64,000 nt of DNA, from the NCBI GenBank assembly GCA_964484675.1, contig CAZAFC010000001.1, positions 62,001 to 126,000 on the forward strand, given 5' to 3'. The notes beneath the pieces were generated by a model, which worked only from the letters and a program-made list of their open reading frames with translations, made no database searches and was not told the origin of the DNA. Each line of letters opens with the position of its first letter. Within the stretch, counting starts at the first letter, position 1. The stretch is from CAZAFC01 sp964484675. GTDB taxonomy: Bacteria > Patescibacteriota > Saccharimonadia > Saccharimonadales > UBA4665. The position numbers were made by a program, and so were the translations under genes. Positions 8,002 to 16,837 of this stretch are shown piece by piece.

Positions 8002-9054
8002 CTATTGGCTGCACAATTTGTGGCAATACTGCGCAGTCAGCGCCTGATGGTCGGCGAGCGTCTTTGAGAAATAGGTCACGCCACTGTCGCCGGTGACAAA
8101 ATACAGCCAATCGGTGTTGGCCGGGTGCGCCACGGCGTTGAGTGAGTTCTGGCTGACATTGCTGATCGGCGTGGGCGGCAAGCCGAGATGCAAGAGCGTG
8201 TTGTAGGGGGAATCGTACGTCGTGGAGTCGGGCAGACCCGCCAAATGGCTGCCATAGTAGGCCGTAACATCTGAGCCAAGCATCATATTTTGCTTGATTC
8301 GCGCCAAAAATACCTGCGCCGCTTGCTGCCGATCGCTATCGCTGGACACTTCTCTTTCCACAATCGACGCCAAGATAATGCCCTGATAGGTGCTCAATCC
8401 CTGAGCCGCGAAAGCAGCGCGTAAGCTGGGCGACAAGTGATCACCCATTTCGCCAATCGATTCCTGAACAATCTCGGTGGGCGTAGTGCTGTCATTCTTC
8501 TCGAACGAATCCGGGTACAAATACCCCTCCAGGCTGTTCCCGGCCGGTTTATCGACAAGCGCCGAATCGTGCTCGTACTGCGCCGGCTTGAGCGCTGCGT
8601 CAACGCTCGCCGCACTGAATCCATCAGTGATGAATGCCTGGCGAATCTGGTCGAGTCGCTGGCCCGGCAAAATCGTCACCAACGTGGTCGCGATGCGGCC
8701 GTGCGTCAGCTGCACCACAATTTCCGGAATACTCAAACTCGGCGACAGCTTGTATGTGCCGGCCTGCAACTGGTCGCGATCTTCCTTGCCGCTCACGTAT
8801 AACTTGAACGCCCAGGCACTGCGGATGAGCCCTTTTTTCTGGAGCAGCGCGCCAATCTGGTCGACCGACAGGCCGTTTTGAATCGTCACGAGCTGGGTCT
8901 GCTGACTCATATTCACCGGCCGCAGACTATTGTTGTACACCCTGCGAACTACGATCGTCGCACTCACGACCAGCAGCGCGCCAATGACACAAATGATGAG
9001 CACGCGGCGTGGCCAATGGCGCCGACGAGGAGCTGCTTGGCGCATGTATTTCAT
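8002..9054 (-). CDS. mltG: Endolytic murein transglycosylase MltG
   Basis: MltG cleaves nascent glycan strands at the membrane and sets their length. The 350-aa protein has a short basic N-terminus, one membrane helix (about residues 16-38), a LysM-like fold and the YceG catalytic domain with ASIVEREVS, which holds the expected catalytic Glu, and the family motif YNTLLHLGLPPTPISN. The start at 9054 lies one base after the ruvX stop (TGA-G-ATG), so the two genes are translationally coupled. The open frame runs further upstream but that part overlaps ruvX and is not coding. It is the last gene of the pilM-like operon. Confidence 0.93.
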   Translation of the reverse strand: MKYMRQAAPRRRHWPRRVLIICVIGALLVVSATIVVRRVYNNSLRPVNMSQQTQLVTIQNGLSVDQIGALLQKKGLIRSAWAFKLYVSGKEDRDQLQAGTYKLSPSLSIPEIVVQLTHGRIATTLVTILPGQRLDQIRQAFITDGFSAASVDAALKPAQYEHDSALVDKPAGNSLEGYLYPDSFEKNDSTTPTEIVQESIGEMGDHLSPSLRAAFAAQGLSTYQGIILASIVEREVSSDSDRQQAAQVFLARIKQNMMLGSDVTAYYGSHLAGLPDSTTYDSPYNTLLHLGLPPTPISNVSQNSLNAVAHPANTDWLYFVTGDSGVTYFSKTLADHQALTAQYCHKLCSQ

Positions 9055-9055
9055 C

Positions 9056-9508
9056 TCAAAATTCCCCGCTATCAGAGACACGCCAGCGCGTCGGGTCTGG
9101 ATTGTCGTGCAAAAAATCCTCAAGAATGTATGTAGCCGCCAGCGCGTCGATGTCACCTTTGGAAAACGGCTTGCCGCGCGATTGCAGCTCGTCCTCGGCC
9201 TTGCGCGACGTGAGCGCCTCGTCTTGCCAGTGCAGCGGAACTGCCACATGCGCCGCAAGCTGCGCGGCAAAATCCCGCACCCGTTGCGTCTGGGCGGTTT
9301 CCTGGCCGTCGAGCCCGCGCGGCAAACCAATTACGAGCGCCATCGCGCTATGATCAGCGAGCAAAGCCGCAATCTGCTCAAAAATATCTGCTTCATGCGT
9401 CAGGGTCGTCAGCGGCGTAGCCATTCGAGCCGCCGGATTGGCGCTCGCTACCCCGATACGCCGTTCGCCAACGTCCAGGGCCAAAATCTCGCTACTAGCG
9501 CTCTGCAT
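9056..9508 (-). CDS. ruvX: RuvX/YqgF family protein
   Basis: Holliday-junction-resolvase-like protein; in E. coli YqgF functions in processing of the 16S rRNA 5' end. The 150 aa have the RNase H-like start ALDVGERRIGVA, the middle motif VIGLPRGLDG and the C-terminal DIDALAATYIL with acidic residues. It lies between the baseplate-J-like gene (10-base gap) and mltG (one base). A ruvX-mltG pair is common in bacteria. Confidence 0.93.
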   Translation of the reverse strand: MQSASSEILALDVGERRIGVASANPAARMATPLTTLTHEADIFEQIAALLADHSAMALVIGLPRGLDGQETAQTQRVRDFAAQLAAHVAVPLHWQDEALTSRKAEDELQSRGKPFSKGDIDALAATYILEDFLHDNPDPTRWRVSDSGEF

Positions 9509-9518
9509 CGCTTTTGCG

Positions 9519-11300
9519 TTATGGCTTCTGGATCTGCACCGTTATCTTGCTGGTCTGCTTCGGCACGGAGTTAACCCAGAATGGCCCGTAAGTGACATTC
9601 ACGCTCGTGACACCCGGGTACGCTTTGATGAGCGCCTCAGCGTCGGCTGATTTTTTGCCAGCCACTTGCTGCTTGATGCTGTTCACGTTGAGATCTGAGC
9701 CCGCAACCGACGTGGCCTGCATGGTCGCCTGGGCAGAAGTAGCCGTTGCCGCGCCCTGAATGGCGAACGAGGCGCCGCTCAGGCCATAATCGAGGATCGT
9801 TTGCTTGCTGGTGTCGATCTGCGAGTCGACATTGGTCTTGATGATTTGCTTGAGGTCATTGTCGGAAACGCCAAGCATAGTGTAGGCAATCTTCTCTGTT
9901 ACTGTCACACTTGCAGCCGCATCACCGGCATTGACGCTCGTGGCAATGGTGGGCGCGCCAGCGTTGAACGTCTCAGCGATCGCCCGCAACCCCTTGCTCT
10001 GCAAGTCAGACTGCAACTCCTGCTTGATGGCCGTAGTGTCCTGTGCGGCCAGCTTGGCCTTGGCGCCATCAATGTCGCTTTGCTGTACGACTTGCACGAT
10101 GTTATCCGTACCACCCGTCATTTGCGAACCCTGGGCCGTGACGTTGGTGGGACTGTTCGCAATACTGTACGCTTGCGCGTTGGCATTGTAGCTGGCACCG
10201 GCGTTTTGCGCCGTCACCGGCACAGATGCTTTACCGTCTCCCTTGCACGTAAAGCTCCCGCCGCTAAGCTTATAATTACTCTGCGGGACGACCTCAGCCT
10301 GCGTACTAATAAATGTGAGATTGCCAGCGCTAAAGCCCGTACCGGCCGGCAATGTTAGATCCGAACCACTACAGTTCGTGACCGTAATCGTGCCCGTGGC
10401 CTTGGTGCCGTTATTTTGCTGGCCGGTAGCGCTGGCTTGCTGCGTGAGCGTCTTGTCGCTTTCAGCGGCCTGCGCGGGCACGACGCTCGTTTGGGCATTG
10501 GCCGTTGTGGCTTGTGTGTTTAGCGTAAAGGTCGCGTTTGTGCCGACGTTTTGACTGTCCGTTTTGATAACAACTTTAGCCGAAGGCAACACAGTAAAAC
10601 AGATCACCAGCAGGACAATCAGCGCAATCAATGCCGCGCCGCCGCCCAGCAGCAACACGCGGAATTTGTTGAAATTCGGAATCGAGAGCTTCTTGCCTAA
10701 GCCGCTCTTGCTGTTCTTGCTGTTCTTGCCGTTCTTGGCAGCGCCCGAGCCCGAGCTGGTAGCACCGCCCGCTTTGGCGGCGACTTTTGCAAGTGGGTTG
10801 GCGTGCACAGAGGTGTTATCAAACTCAATAGCATCTTCGACGGCCGAAGCAGCGCCCGCGCCCCTGGCCAAATCGCCGACGGCACGCGTTTTGTCGAGGC
10901 TCGACCCGGCTGCGTGCGAGGCGCCCGCGTGAGCTTCGGCATCGTCGTCCATACTCAGCGATTCGAGCTCTTCGGCCTCGGTGCCGTGCCCGTGCGTGCC
11001 ACCTAGCTCAGGAATCTCCGGCTTGGTCTGCAAATTCTTGGCCACATACATACCGATGTTTTCGGCCAGTGGCAATAGACTCGCCTCATTGGTAATCAGC
11101 ACTACGTGCTTCTTGGCGTCATCGGCCGTGCGCTTGAGCAGCTTCATGTTGACGATACTCTGGAACACCGTTGCCCGCTTGGGCAGCACGAGGGCCACGA
11201 TTTTTTCGTTACTGGTGCGAACCTTATCAATAATCGCCGTAATCTCGTCGTCAATGTCGATGTATACGACATCCTTGCCGGTGTTTGCCGGTGTGCTCAT
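9519..11300 (-). CDS. Membrane protein with baseplate-J-like C-terminal region (593 aa)
   Basis: Residues 1 to about 110 form an alpha/beta cytoplasmic domain. A low-complexity Gly/Ala/Ser linker follows, then a basic patch and one membrane helix near 212-236. The large extracytoplasmic part is Thr/Ala/Gln-rich and resembles proteins annotated as baseplate J-like in CPR genomes. The ATG overlaps the TGA of the pilM-like gene (ATGA), so the two are probably made together. I infer a surface-spanning complex anchored by the PilM/FtsA-like protein. The exact role is unknown. Confidence 0.75.
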   Translation of the reverse strand: MSTPANTGKDVVYIDIDDEITAIIDKVRTSNEKIVALVLPKRATVFQSIVNMKLLKRTADDAKKHVVLITNEASLLPLAENIGMYVAKNLQTKPEIPELGGTHGHGTEAEELESLSMDDDAEAHAGASHAAGSSLDKTRAVGDLARGAGAASAVEDAIEFDNTSVHANPLAKVAAKAGGATSSGSGAAKNGKNSKNSKSGLGKKLSIPNFNKFRVLLLGGGAALIALIVLLVICFTVLPSAKVVIKTDSQNVGTNATFTLNTQATTANAQTSVVPAQAAESDKTLTQQASATGQQNNGTKATGTITVTNCSGSDLTLPAGTGFSAGNLTFISTQAEVVPQSNYKLSGGSFTCKGDGKASVPVTAQNAGASYNANAQAYSIANSPTNVTAQGSQMTGGTDNIVQVVQQSDIDGAKAKLAAQDTTAIKQELQSDLQSKGLRAIAETFNAGAPTIATSVNAGDAAASVTVTEKIAYTMLGVSDNDLKQIIKTNVDSQIDTSKQTILDYGLSGASFAIQGAATATSAQATMQATSVAGSDLNVNSIKQQVAGKKSADAEALIKAYPGVTSVNVTYGPFWVNSVPKQTSKITVQIQKP

Positions 11301-12628
11301 ACTCGTAGCATCCTATCAATTTTTTCTCGGATTGAATCACTTTGGCCGGTGCCTGAGAACTGCATCGTGTCGAGGCCAACGCGCAGCAGGCCCATCGCCG
11401 TGATGAACGTATGGTCGGTCACATAGCCCGTTTTGTCAACAATGCCCACAACTTGCTCGGGCTGAATGTGCTGCACAACCGGCTTGCGGGTGAAAGGCAG
11501 GTTCGCGTACCAATCGGTCTGGGTAAGCTTGTCCATGAGCATGTCCAGGCTCGAGCCGCCACCGCAGAGCAGCAGGCGATTCGGCAAATTGTCGAGCTTG
11601 TGCTCAAACTCACCCAGCGCCAGCTCGACGCCGCTTATCCAAACGTTGAGTGTTTTGTCGAGCGCACCCTCGACGGCGGCGATCTTGGGCTGGGGAATCG
11701 TATCTGTCGAGAGACCGATCTTGAGGTCTTCGGCCTGAGCGTACTCCACACTCAGCTCGCGCTCGATCGACCGAGTGAAGGCACGACCGCCGATGCCAAA
11801 CATCTTAGTGCCTTGCACGCCGCCATCTGTAACTACCGCGATGTCGGTTGTGCCGCCACCAACGTCCATGAGAATTGCGTTCATACTCGCCGATGTGTCA
11901 TCGCCGATTACCGAGCGCGACACCGCAAATGGCTCGGCCGCTACTGCGAGCAAATCGAGGTCGAGCTGCTGCGCTGTCCGCTCCAACGCACCGATATGGA
12001 TGAGCGGCGCGTACGCCGTGTACAGCTGCACAACCACGTCGCGCCCCTGAAAACCGATCGGGCTCGTCACTTTGTAGCCGTCGATCTCGATGCCCACAAG
12101 TGCACTATTTACCAGTCGCACCTCGACATCCTTGCCGCCAAGTTCCCAGGCCAGCTGCTTTTTGGCCTTGGCCTCGGCGCGCTCCTGCACAAGCTTGATA
12201 ATACGTTCTACTTCAACAAGATCGAGCGGCTTGTCTGGCTGCTTGCGCGACACGCGAACGGTCGCCGTAGTGCCCTTCACGAGCTCACCGGCGATACCGA
12301 GAACGGCACTACGCACGCTCACGCCCGCTTGCTGCTCGGCTTGGGCCAGCGCTTTGTCACAGTTCTCCACTACTCCTGAAATATCCGCGATCGCGCCGGC
12401 CTGCATGTCGCTCAATCCCTGATGCGCCCGGCCAACGCCGATAATTTCGACGCCATTACCGGTCACGCGGCCGATCAGCGCCTTGACAAATTCAGTACCG
12501 ACGTCGAGCGCCACGATGTGCTGCGCCTCTGGCGGTGTACGCTTAGCAACCTTGGTGTTGAGCTCCCCGGCCTTGTCTGCAACCTTGGTAGCCACGGTCT
12601 GGCCGAGACTTTTAACTTTATCAAGCAT
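11297..12628 (-). CDS. pilM: PilM/FtsA-like ATPase
   Basis: An actin-fold ATPase of the PilM/FtsA group that usually sits under the membrane and organises pilus or division machinery. Visible motifs are ALDVGTEFVKALIG (phosphate 1), MDVGGGTTDIAVV (phosphate 2) and LLCGGGSSL (adenosine). Start at 12628 (MLDKVK): TATACT lies ten bases upstream, and a TTG further upstream precedes that box. It is the first gene of the operon with the baseplate-J-like gene, ruvX and mltG. No pilN/pilO/pilB are nearby, so a role in type IV pili is only inferred. Confidence 0.85.
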   Translation of the reverse strand: MLDKVKSLGQTVATKVADKAGELNTKVAKRTPPEAQHIVALDVGTEFVKALIGRVTGNGVEIIGVGRAHQGLSDMQAGAIADISGVVENCDKALAQAEQQAGVSVRSAVLGIAGELVKGTTATVRVSRKQPDKPLDLVEVERIIKLVQERAEAKAKKQLAWELGGKDVEVRLVNSALVGIEIDGYKVTSPIGFQGRDVVVQLYTAYAPLIHIGALERTAQQLDLDLLAVAAEPFAVSRSVIGDDTSASMNAILMDVGGGTTDIAVVTDGGVQGTKMFGIGGRAFTRSIERELSVEYAQAEDLKIGLSTDTIPQPKIAAVEGALDKTLNVWISGVELALGEFEHKLDNLPNRLLLCGGGSSLDMLMDKLTQTDWYANLPFTRKPVVQHIQPEQVVGIVDKTGYVTDHTFITAMGLLRVGLDTMQFSGTGQSDSIREKIDRMLRV

Positions 12629-12721
12629 AATCGTATTTAGTATAGCATGCCGACTAGCTACCCAGGCAACCGTTATCTCCAAAAAGCGTTACCACCCCTG
12701 TTGATCACGCTTATGGAAATA

Positions 12722-12750
12722 TTGCATATATCTTACGATTATGCTATAAT
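12722..12750 (+). promoter_or_regulatory. Strong promoter for gene 12841-13884
   Basis: TTGCAT (12722-12727), a 17-base spacer ending TGC, TATAAT (12745-12750), so an extended -10. The leader of about 85 bases contains the hairpin GTTCACC / GGTGAAC (12804-12810 with 12814-12820) just before the ribosome-binding site. Confidence 0.7.
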
Positions 12751-12840
12751 AACACCTGTCTGAAAGAGACAACCCTGCGCCGCAAACCGCGACGCACGCA
12801 CCCGTTCACCTCTGGTGAACACGAGCATTGGAGCATTTCT

Positions 12841-13884
12841 ATGTCCGACCAGCAGCGCGGTACGACACCGGCCGACGGCGTTTTCTTCAACCAGGACGAG
12901 GACGGCGAGCTGCTCTACCGGCAGCCGGCCAGCCCCCAGCCCAACGGCAGGGTCTTCACGAGTCAGCAGGTCATCCCGGCCAGCCAGCCCATGTTCCGTG
13001 ACGAGCAGTCCCAGCGCGACCCCAACCCGACTCCCGACTACTCCGACCCGTACTACGACGTGTTCTTCAACCAGGACGACCCGTACGTCAGCTACGCGAC
13101 CCCGTCGCAGTCGGCGCCGCAGGCCAACTCGCCCGTCAGTGACCAGGAGCCGTTCTGCTATGCCGGCGGCCCCGACTGTCGCAACCTCGACCACTGCCAC
13201 CTCAACCCCGTTCCGCCGTCAGTTGAGCCCGAAGCGCCGAGCACTCCCGCTCCGGCTCCGGCCACGCCCAACCAGGCGCAGCCGCCGGCCAGCCCGACGC
13301 CCGACGCCAACCAGGCCGAGGCCGACGACAAGGACGACAAGAAGGGCCGCAAGAACAAGGGCAAGGTCCGTCGGGCCGCGCTCAAGCCGCTCAAGGCTGT
13401 GGGGCGCAAGCTCCGCCGCCACGACGGTCTGGTTCGGCAGTCCCACTGCAAGACGGCCAAGTTCTACTGGCTCGTCATCTGGGGAGTGATCCCGGCGATC
13501 ATGTACTTCCTGGCCCGAGCGGTTCTGGACTTCATGGAGACGCCGACCGGCATCGCCGCGCACAATCCGGTGGCAGCCTATTACAGCCATCAGCAGGCCA
13601 TGCACCACGTGTCCAGCTGGGGCCCGGCCATCGTCATCGCCGCGGTCATCATCGCCATCGTACTGATGGTCCTGGTCCGCTCATGGGACTTGCGCCAGCA
13701 CTTCGGCTCGGCAACCAAGCCCGACGGCAACGGCGCCAACGTCCCGGTGCTGGCCATGCGCAACTCCGCCGCGATCGACCACAACAAGGTCGCCAGCAAG
13801 CAGAAGAAGCGCCGGAACCAGTTCCGCACCCTCCTGATCCTGGTGGCCATCCCGGTCGCCCTCCACTTCATCGGACAGCTCTAG
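12841..13884 (+). CDS. Membrane protein with long disordered N-terminus (347 aa)
   Basis: Start supported by TGGAG eight bases upstream. Residues 1-150 are Pro/Gln/Asp-rich and contain the motif VFFNQD twice (about 14-19 and 74-79). A Cys/His cluster (CYAGGPDCRNLDHCH) and an acidic-then-basic charged stretch follow. Three hydrophobic segments lie near 215-240, 262-285 and 325-345. Codons end almost always in G or C. The family is unknown. The duplicated N-terminal motif and soluble tail suggest a docking or scaffolding part. It is monocistronic, with promoter, leader hairpin and terminator of its own. Confidence 0.72.
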   Translation: MSDQQRGTTPADGVFFNQDEDGELLYRQPASPQPNGRVFTSQQVIPASQPMFRDEQSQRDPNPTPDYSDPYYDVFFNQDDPYVSYATPSQSAPQANSPVSDQEPFCYAGGPDCRNLDHCHLNPVPPSVEPEAPSTPAPAPATPNQAQPPASPTPDANQAEADDKDDKKGRKNKGKVRRAALKPLKAVGRKLRRHDGLVRQSHCKTAKFYWLVIWGVIPAIMYFLARAVLDFMETPTGIAAHNPVAAYYSHQQAMHHVSSWGPAIVIAAVIIAIVLMVLVRSWDLRQHFGSATKPDGNGANVPVLAMRNSAAIDHNKVASKQKKRRNQFRTLLILVAIPVALHFIGQL

Positions 13885-13898
13885 ACTCTTTCGGACGA

Positions 13899-13964
13899 GC
13901 CGGGAATGCCCTGCGAAGACTCACGATCACTCGTGAACTCCTCTCGCAGCGCACCCCGGCTTTT
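13899..13964 (+). terminator. Terminator after gene 12841-13884
   Basis: Nested stems (GCCGGG with CCCCGGC outermost, CTGCGA with TCGCAG, and an inner stem around CTCGTGA) are followed by TTTT. Confidence 0.75.
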
Positions 13965-14062
13965 CCATGCCCAAAAACCGCAGTTATAAGTTAGACTTCG
14001 CCCACATTATGAGTACGCGACCGGCCCGGCTGGATAGCCGTATGTTGGATGCGATGAGATGA

Positions 14063-16084
14063 TTACCGCAGCACGGCTTTGATGCGGCGTACGCCGGCGC
14101 TGGAGGCTTCTTCTTTGAGAACTTTGAAATGCTTAGGCGCAGTGGAGCCGGCGTCGGGCTCGGCCAGCTGGCCAGTGTGCTCAGCGTGCGGACCACCGCA
14201 AATCTCAAAGCTGAAGCGATCCGCACCTTCGCCCATCTGATAAATCTTGACCGTTTCGCCGTAGCGATCGCCGAACGCGCCGAGCGCACCCATATCGAGC
14301 GCTTCCTTCGTTGGGTACTCCTTCCAGAAAATCGGCAAATCCTTATCAATTTGCTCGTTCACGATCTGCTCGACCTGCTCGATTTGCTCCGGTGTCATTT
14401 TTTCATCATGTGAAAAATCAAACCGCAGGCGCTCCTCGGTGATGTTGCTGCCACGCTGAATGACGTGCGGGCCAAGCACGGTGCGCAACGCCTGGTACAT
14501 CAGGTGCGTGGCCGTGTGATATTTGCGATGCTGCATGGTCTGGCCGCCCAGGCCGCCCCTGAACGTGCCCTTGGCTGCGGTTTGCGAGCGCTGGCGCTGC
14601 GCTTGCATGAGCTCCGTAAACTGCTCGTCGGCATCATCAGCCAGCTGGACCTCGCGCTTAAAGGCTTCTTCTTTGCTCAGCTCGACCGGGAAGCCGTAGG
14701 TGTCGTAGAGCGTAAAGAGCATGGCGCCGGTGAGCATCGGCTGGATGCCAGCCGCTTTGTCGGCAGCAAGTTTTGCGTCTTTGTCGACATGTTCTTGATT
14801 CAGTCTTGCAACATCTTGCGAACGCTCAGGTTCATGAGAAGCAACAGATCCGATTGTGGCCGAGACACGCGTCAGGCGCTCCAGCTCGTGCAGGCCCTTG
14901 CGGAGCGTCTGGCGGAAGATCTTTTCTTCTTTCACGAGCACCGCGATGACTTCGTCGCGCTTGGCGGCGACTTCGGGATAATCAGCGTGGTACAAATCCG
15001 CGATGGTCGGCACAATTTGCTCGAGGAAATTCTGCTCGATGCCAAGATCGAACGACTTCATGATCGCCCGGCGCACCAGCCGGCGCATCACGTAGCCCTG
15101 CTCTTTATTGCTCGGCACGATGCCATCGACGGCCAAAAACGCCGCACCGCGCAGGTGGTCGGCTATCACGCGCATGTTCACGGTGTGGCTGTCATATTTT
15201 TTGCCCGAAAGTTGCTCGAGCTTTTCGATGATCGGCCAGAGCAAGCTAATCTTGAACACATCGGGGCTGTCGATGGCGGCAGCGGCGATGCGCTCCAGGC
15301 CACCGCCGTAGTCAACATTCTGTTTTGGCAGCGGCTCGACGCCTTTGTCGGTCTTGACGTACGCCATAAACACACTGTTGCCGAGCTCGATGTAGCGGCC
15401 GCAATCGCAGTTGACGTGGCATTTCTCGCCATATTCGGGATTGTGTGCAACTTCTGGGAACAGATAGAACATCTCCGTCGTCGGGCCGCCCGGCTCGCCT
15501 GCGGGCATTTCAGCTGGGGTGCCGGCGCGAGACCACCAGTTCTTTTTGTTGCCGTAGAAGAAAATACGGCCGCCCTGATCGCCCACTCGGGCGCCATTTT
15601 CTTCGGTGTCGATATCGACTCGCTTGGAATCAACACCGGCGGCTTCAAATAGCTTCGCCCAAATGTCCGCCGCCTCGGTGTCCCGCGGAACGCCAGCAGC
15701 CTCATCGCCAATAAAGCAGGTGACGAAGATTCGCTCTGGGTCAAGCTGAATCTCCTTGGTCAAAAATTCCCAGAACCACGGAATTTGCTGCTCTTTGAAA
15801 TAATCGCCCAAGCTCCAGTTGCCGAGCATCTCGAAAAACGTGGTGTGGCGATTGTCGCCCACCTCTTCGATGTCTTGCACGCGGATGCAGGTCTGACTGT
15901 CAGCCAGCCGCACGCCGTCGGGGTGCTCTTCGCCCAGCAAATAGGGCACGAGCGGTTGCATGCCGGAGCCGGTAAACAGCGTCGTTGGGTCGTTTTGCGG
16001 CACCAAAAGCGCGCGTGGAATAATCGCGTGCCCCCGTTTTTTGAGAAAGTCGAGATAAGCGGTGCGGATTTGTTGTGCGTTCAT
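14063..16084 (-). CDS. alaS: Alanyl-tRNA synthetase, short form
   Basis: Charges tRNA-Ala. At 673 aa it contains the class II catalytic core (motif 2 region with FFEMLGNWSLGDYFK), the tRNA-recognition helices and the editing domain with HTATHL and CGGPHAEH zinc-type ligands, then stops. The C-terminal coiled-coil and C-Ala domain of typical 870-aa enzymes are absent. The -10 box TATACT (16096-16091) with a TG before it ends six bases before the ATG, so the mRNA should be leaderless. It appears monocistronic. Confidence 0.96.
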   Translation of the reverse strand: MNAQQIRTAYLDFLKKRGHAIIPRALLVPQNDPTTLFTGSGMQPLVPYLLGEEHPDGVRLADSQTCIRVQDIEEVGDNRHTTFFEMLGNWSLGDYFKEQQIPWFWEFLTKEIQLDPERIFVTCFIGDEAAGVPRDTEAADIWAKLFEAAGVDSKRVDIDTEENGARVGDQGGRIFFYGNKKNWWSRAGTPAEMPAGEPGGPTTEMFYLFPEVAHNPEYGEKCHVNCDCGRYIELGNSVFMAYVKTDKGVEPLPKQNVDYGGGLERIAAAAIDSPDVFKISLLWPIIEKLEQLSGKKYDSHTVNMRVIADHLRGAAFLAVDGIVPSNKEQGYVMRRLVRRAIMKSFDLGIEQNFLEQIVPTIADLYHADYPEVAAKRDEVIAVLVKEEKIFRQTLRKGLHELERLTRVSATIGSVASHEPERSQDVARLNQEHVDKDAKLAADKAAGIQPMLTGAMLFTLYDTYGFPVELSKEEAFKREVQLADDADEQFTELMQAQRQRSQTAAKGTFRGGLGGQTMQHRKYHTATHLMYQALRTVLGPHVIQRGSNITEERLRFDFSHDEKMTPEQIEQVEQIVNEQIDKDLPIFWKEYPTKEALDMGALGAFGDRYGETVKIYQMGEGADRFSFEICGGPHAEHTGQLAEPDAGSTAPKHFKVLKEEASSAGVRRIKAVLR

Positions 16085-16090
16085 GGGTAC

Positions 16091-16096
16091 AGTATA
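16091..16096 (-). promoter_or_regulatory. Leaderless -10 box of alaS
   Basis: TATACT, then six bases, then ATG. Transcription should start at or next to the start codon. Confidence 0.6.
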
Positions 16097-16172
16097 ACAG
16101 AGGTGTCTGTGTCTGCGCCAGTGCGCGTTTCGCGATAACTTGTCCTGAGCCGATAATTGTGGCGATACGGAC

Positions 16173-16201
16173 TTGACCCCAGAGGCGTGATGTGTTCTAA
16201 T
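16173..16201 (+). promoter_or_regulatory. Promoter for genes 16241-16685
   Basis: TTGACC (16173-16178), a 17-base spacer, TCTAAT (16196-16201). Confidence 0.6.
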
Positions 16202-16240
16202 GATGCGGTCAGTTCCACCCCTTTTCTAAGGAAGGTCACG

Positions 16241-16492
16241 ATGACCAGCACACCGCAGCCCGAGACCGCCGCAAAGCAGCAGCAGAAGAAGGCGCCGGAT
16301 CCCAGCCCGATCGGTTTCGAGAACGAGCCCAAGCACGACCCGCTCTTCGACGGCACCGGCTACGACCCCGACCTGACCACCGCGCAGGCCCTCGCCATCC
16401 TGGCGGCGTTCCTGGGAACGTGCGTGCTCGGAGTCGTCGCGCTCCGGCGCATCTGGCGGCAGCTCCGCGTTCACCAGGCCGACAAGGCCTAG
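16241..16492 (+). CDS. Small membrane protein (83 aa)
   Basis: Start set by AAGGAAGG, a strong Shine-Dalgarno, seven bases upstream; a longer in-frame start at 16157 precedes the promoter. A Gln/Lys/Pro-rich soluble N-terminal half is followed by one hydrophobic segment near residues 47-65 and a basic tail. No known family. GC-rich codons, lone plus-strand unit with the gene at 16497. Confidence 0.65.
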   Translation: MTSTPQPETAAKQQQKKAPDPSPIGFENEPKHDPLFDGTGYDPDLTTAQALAILAAFLGTCVLGVVALRRIWRQLRVHQADKA

Positions 16493-16496
16493 CAGC

Positions 16497-16685
16497 ATGC
16501 CGCTGGCCGCCGCCTTCTTGGCAGGACCGCAGCGTCCCGAGGGCCTGAGCCATGACTACTACTGGACCGTCGGCGGCATCATGTGCGCGACGCTCCTGTA
16601 CTGGGCCCTAGTGGTTCCGACCTGGCGAGCCTGGCGCACGCGCAAAAAGCCTCGGTGCAAACACTCGAGACGCGGCTCACAGTAG
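16497..16685 (+). CDS. Small membrane protein (62 aa)
   Basis: Begins five bases after the previous stop, with AAGG about nine bases upstream, so it is probably translated with gene 16241. One hydrophobic segment (about residues 22-45) is followed by a very basic tail rich in Arg and Lys. No family recognised. Both small proteins share the plan of one helix plus basic cytoplasmic end. Confidence 0.5.
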   Translation: MPLAAAFLAGPQRPEGLSHDYYWTVGGIMCATLLYWALVVPTWRAWRTRKKPRCKHSRRGSQ

Positions 16686-16758
16686 CCAGCTGACATCGCT
16701 TTCCGGCGGGAGGGTCTAGAAGTTGCTCCGGCAGCCCTGACCCTTCCCCGGGAAGCGG

Positions 16759-16813
16759 TTGTGCGAACAAGCGCATGCACTTCCATATTTGGAATGTTCC
16801 CTTGTTCGCACAA
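16759..16813 (+). terminator. 3' hairpin after genes 16241-16685
   Basis: A perfect 13-bp stem (16759-16771 with 16801-16813) encloses a smaller palindrome TTCCA-TATT-TGGAA. No T-run follows. Confidence 0.55.
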
Positions 16814-16837
16814 ACCCCTCAACCTGAATTTCACCAG

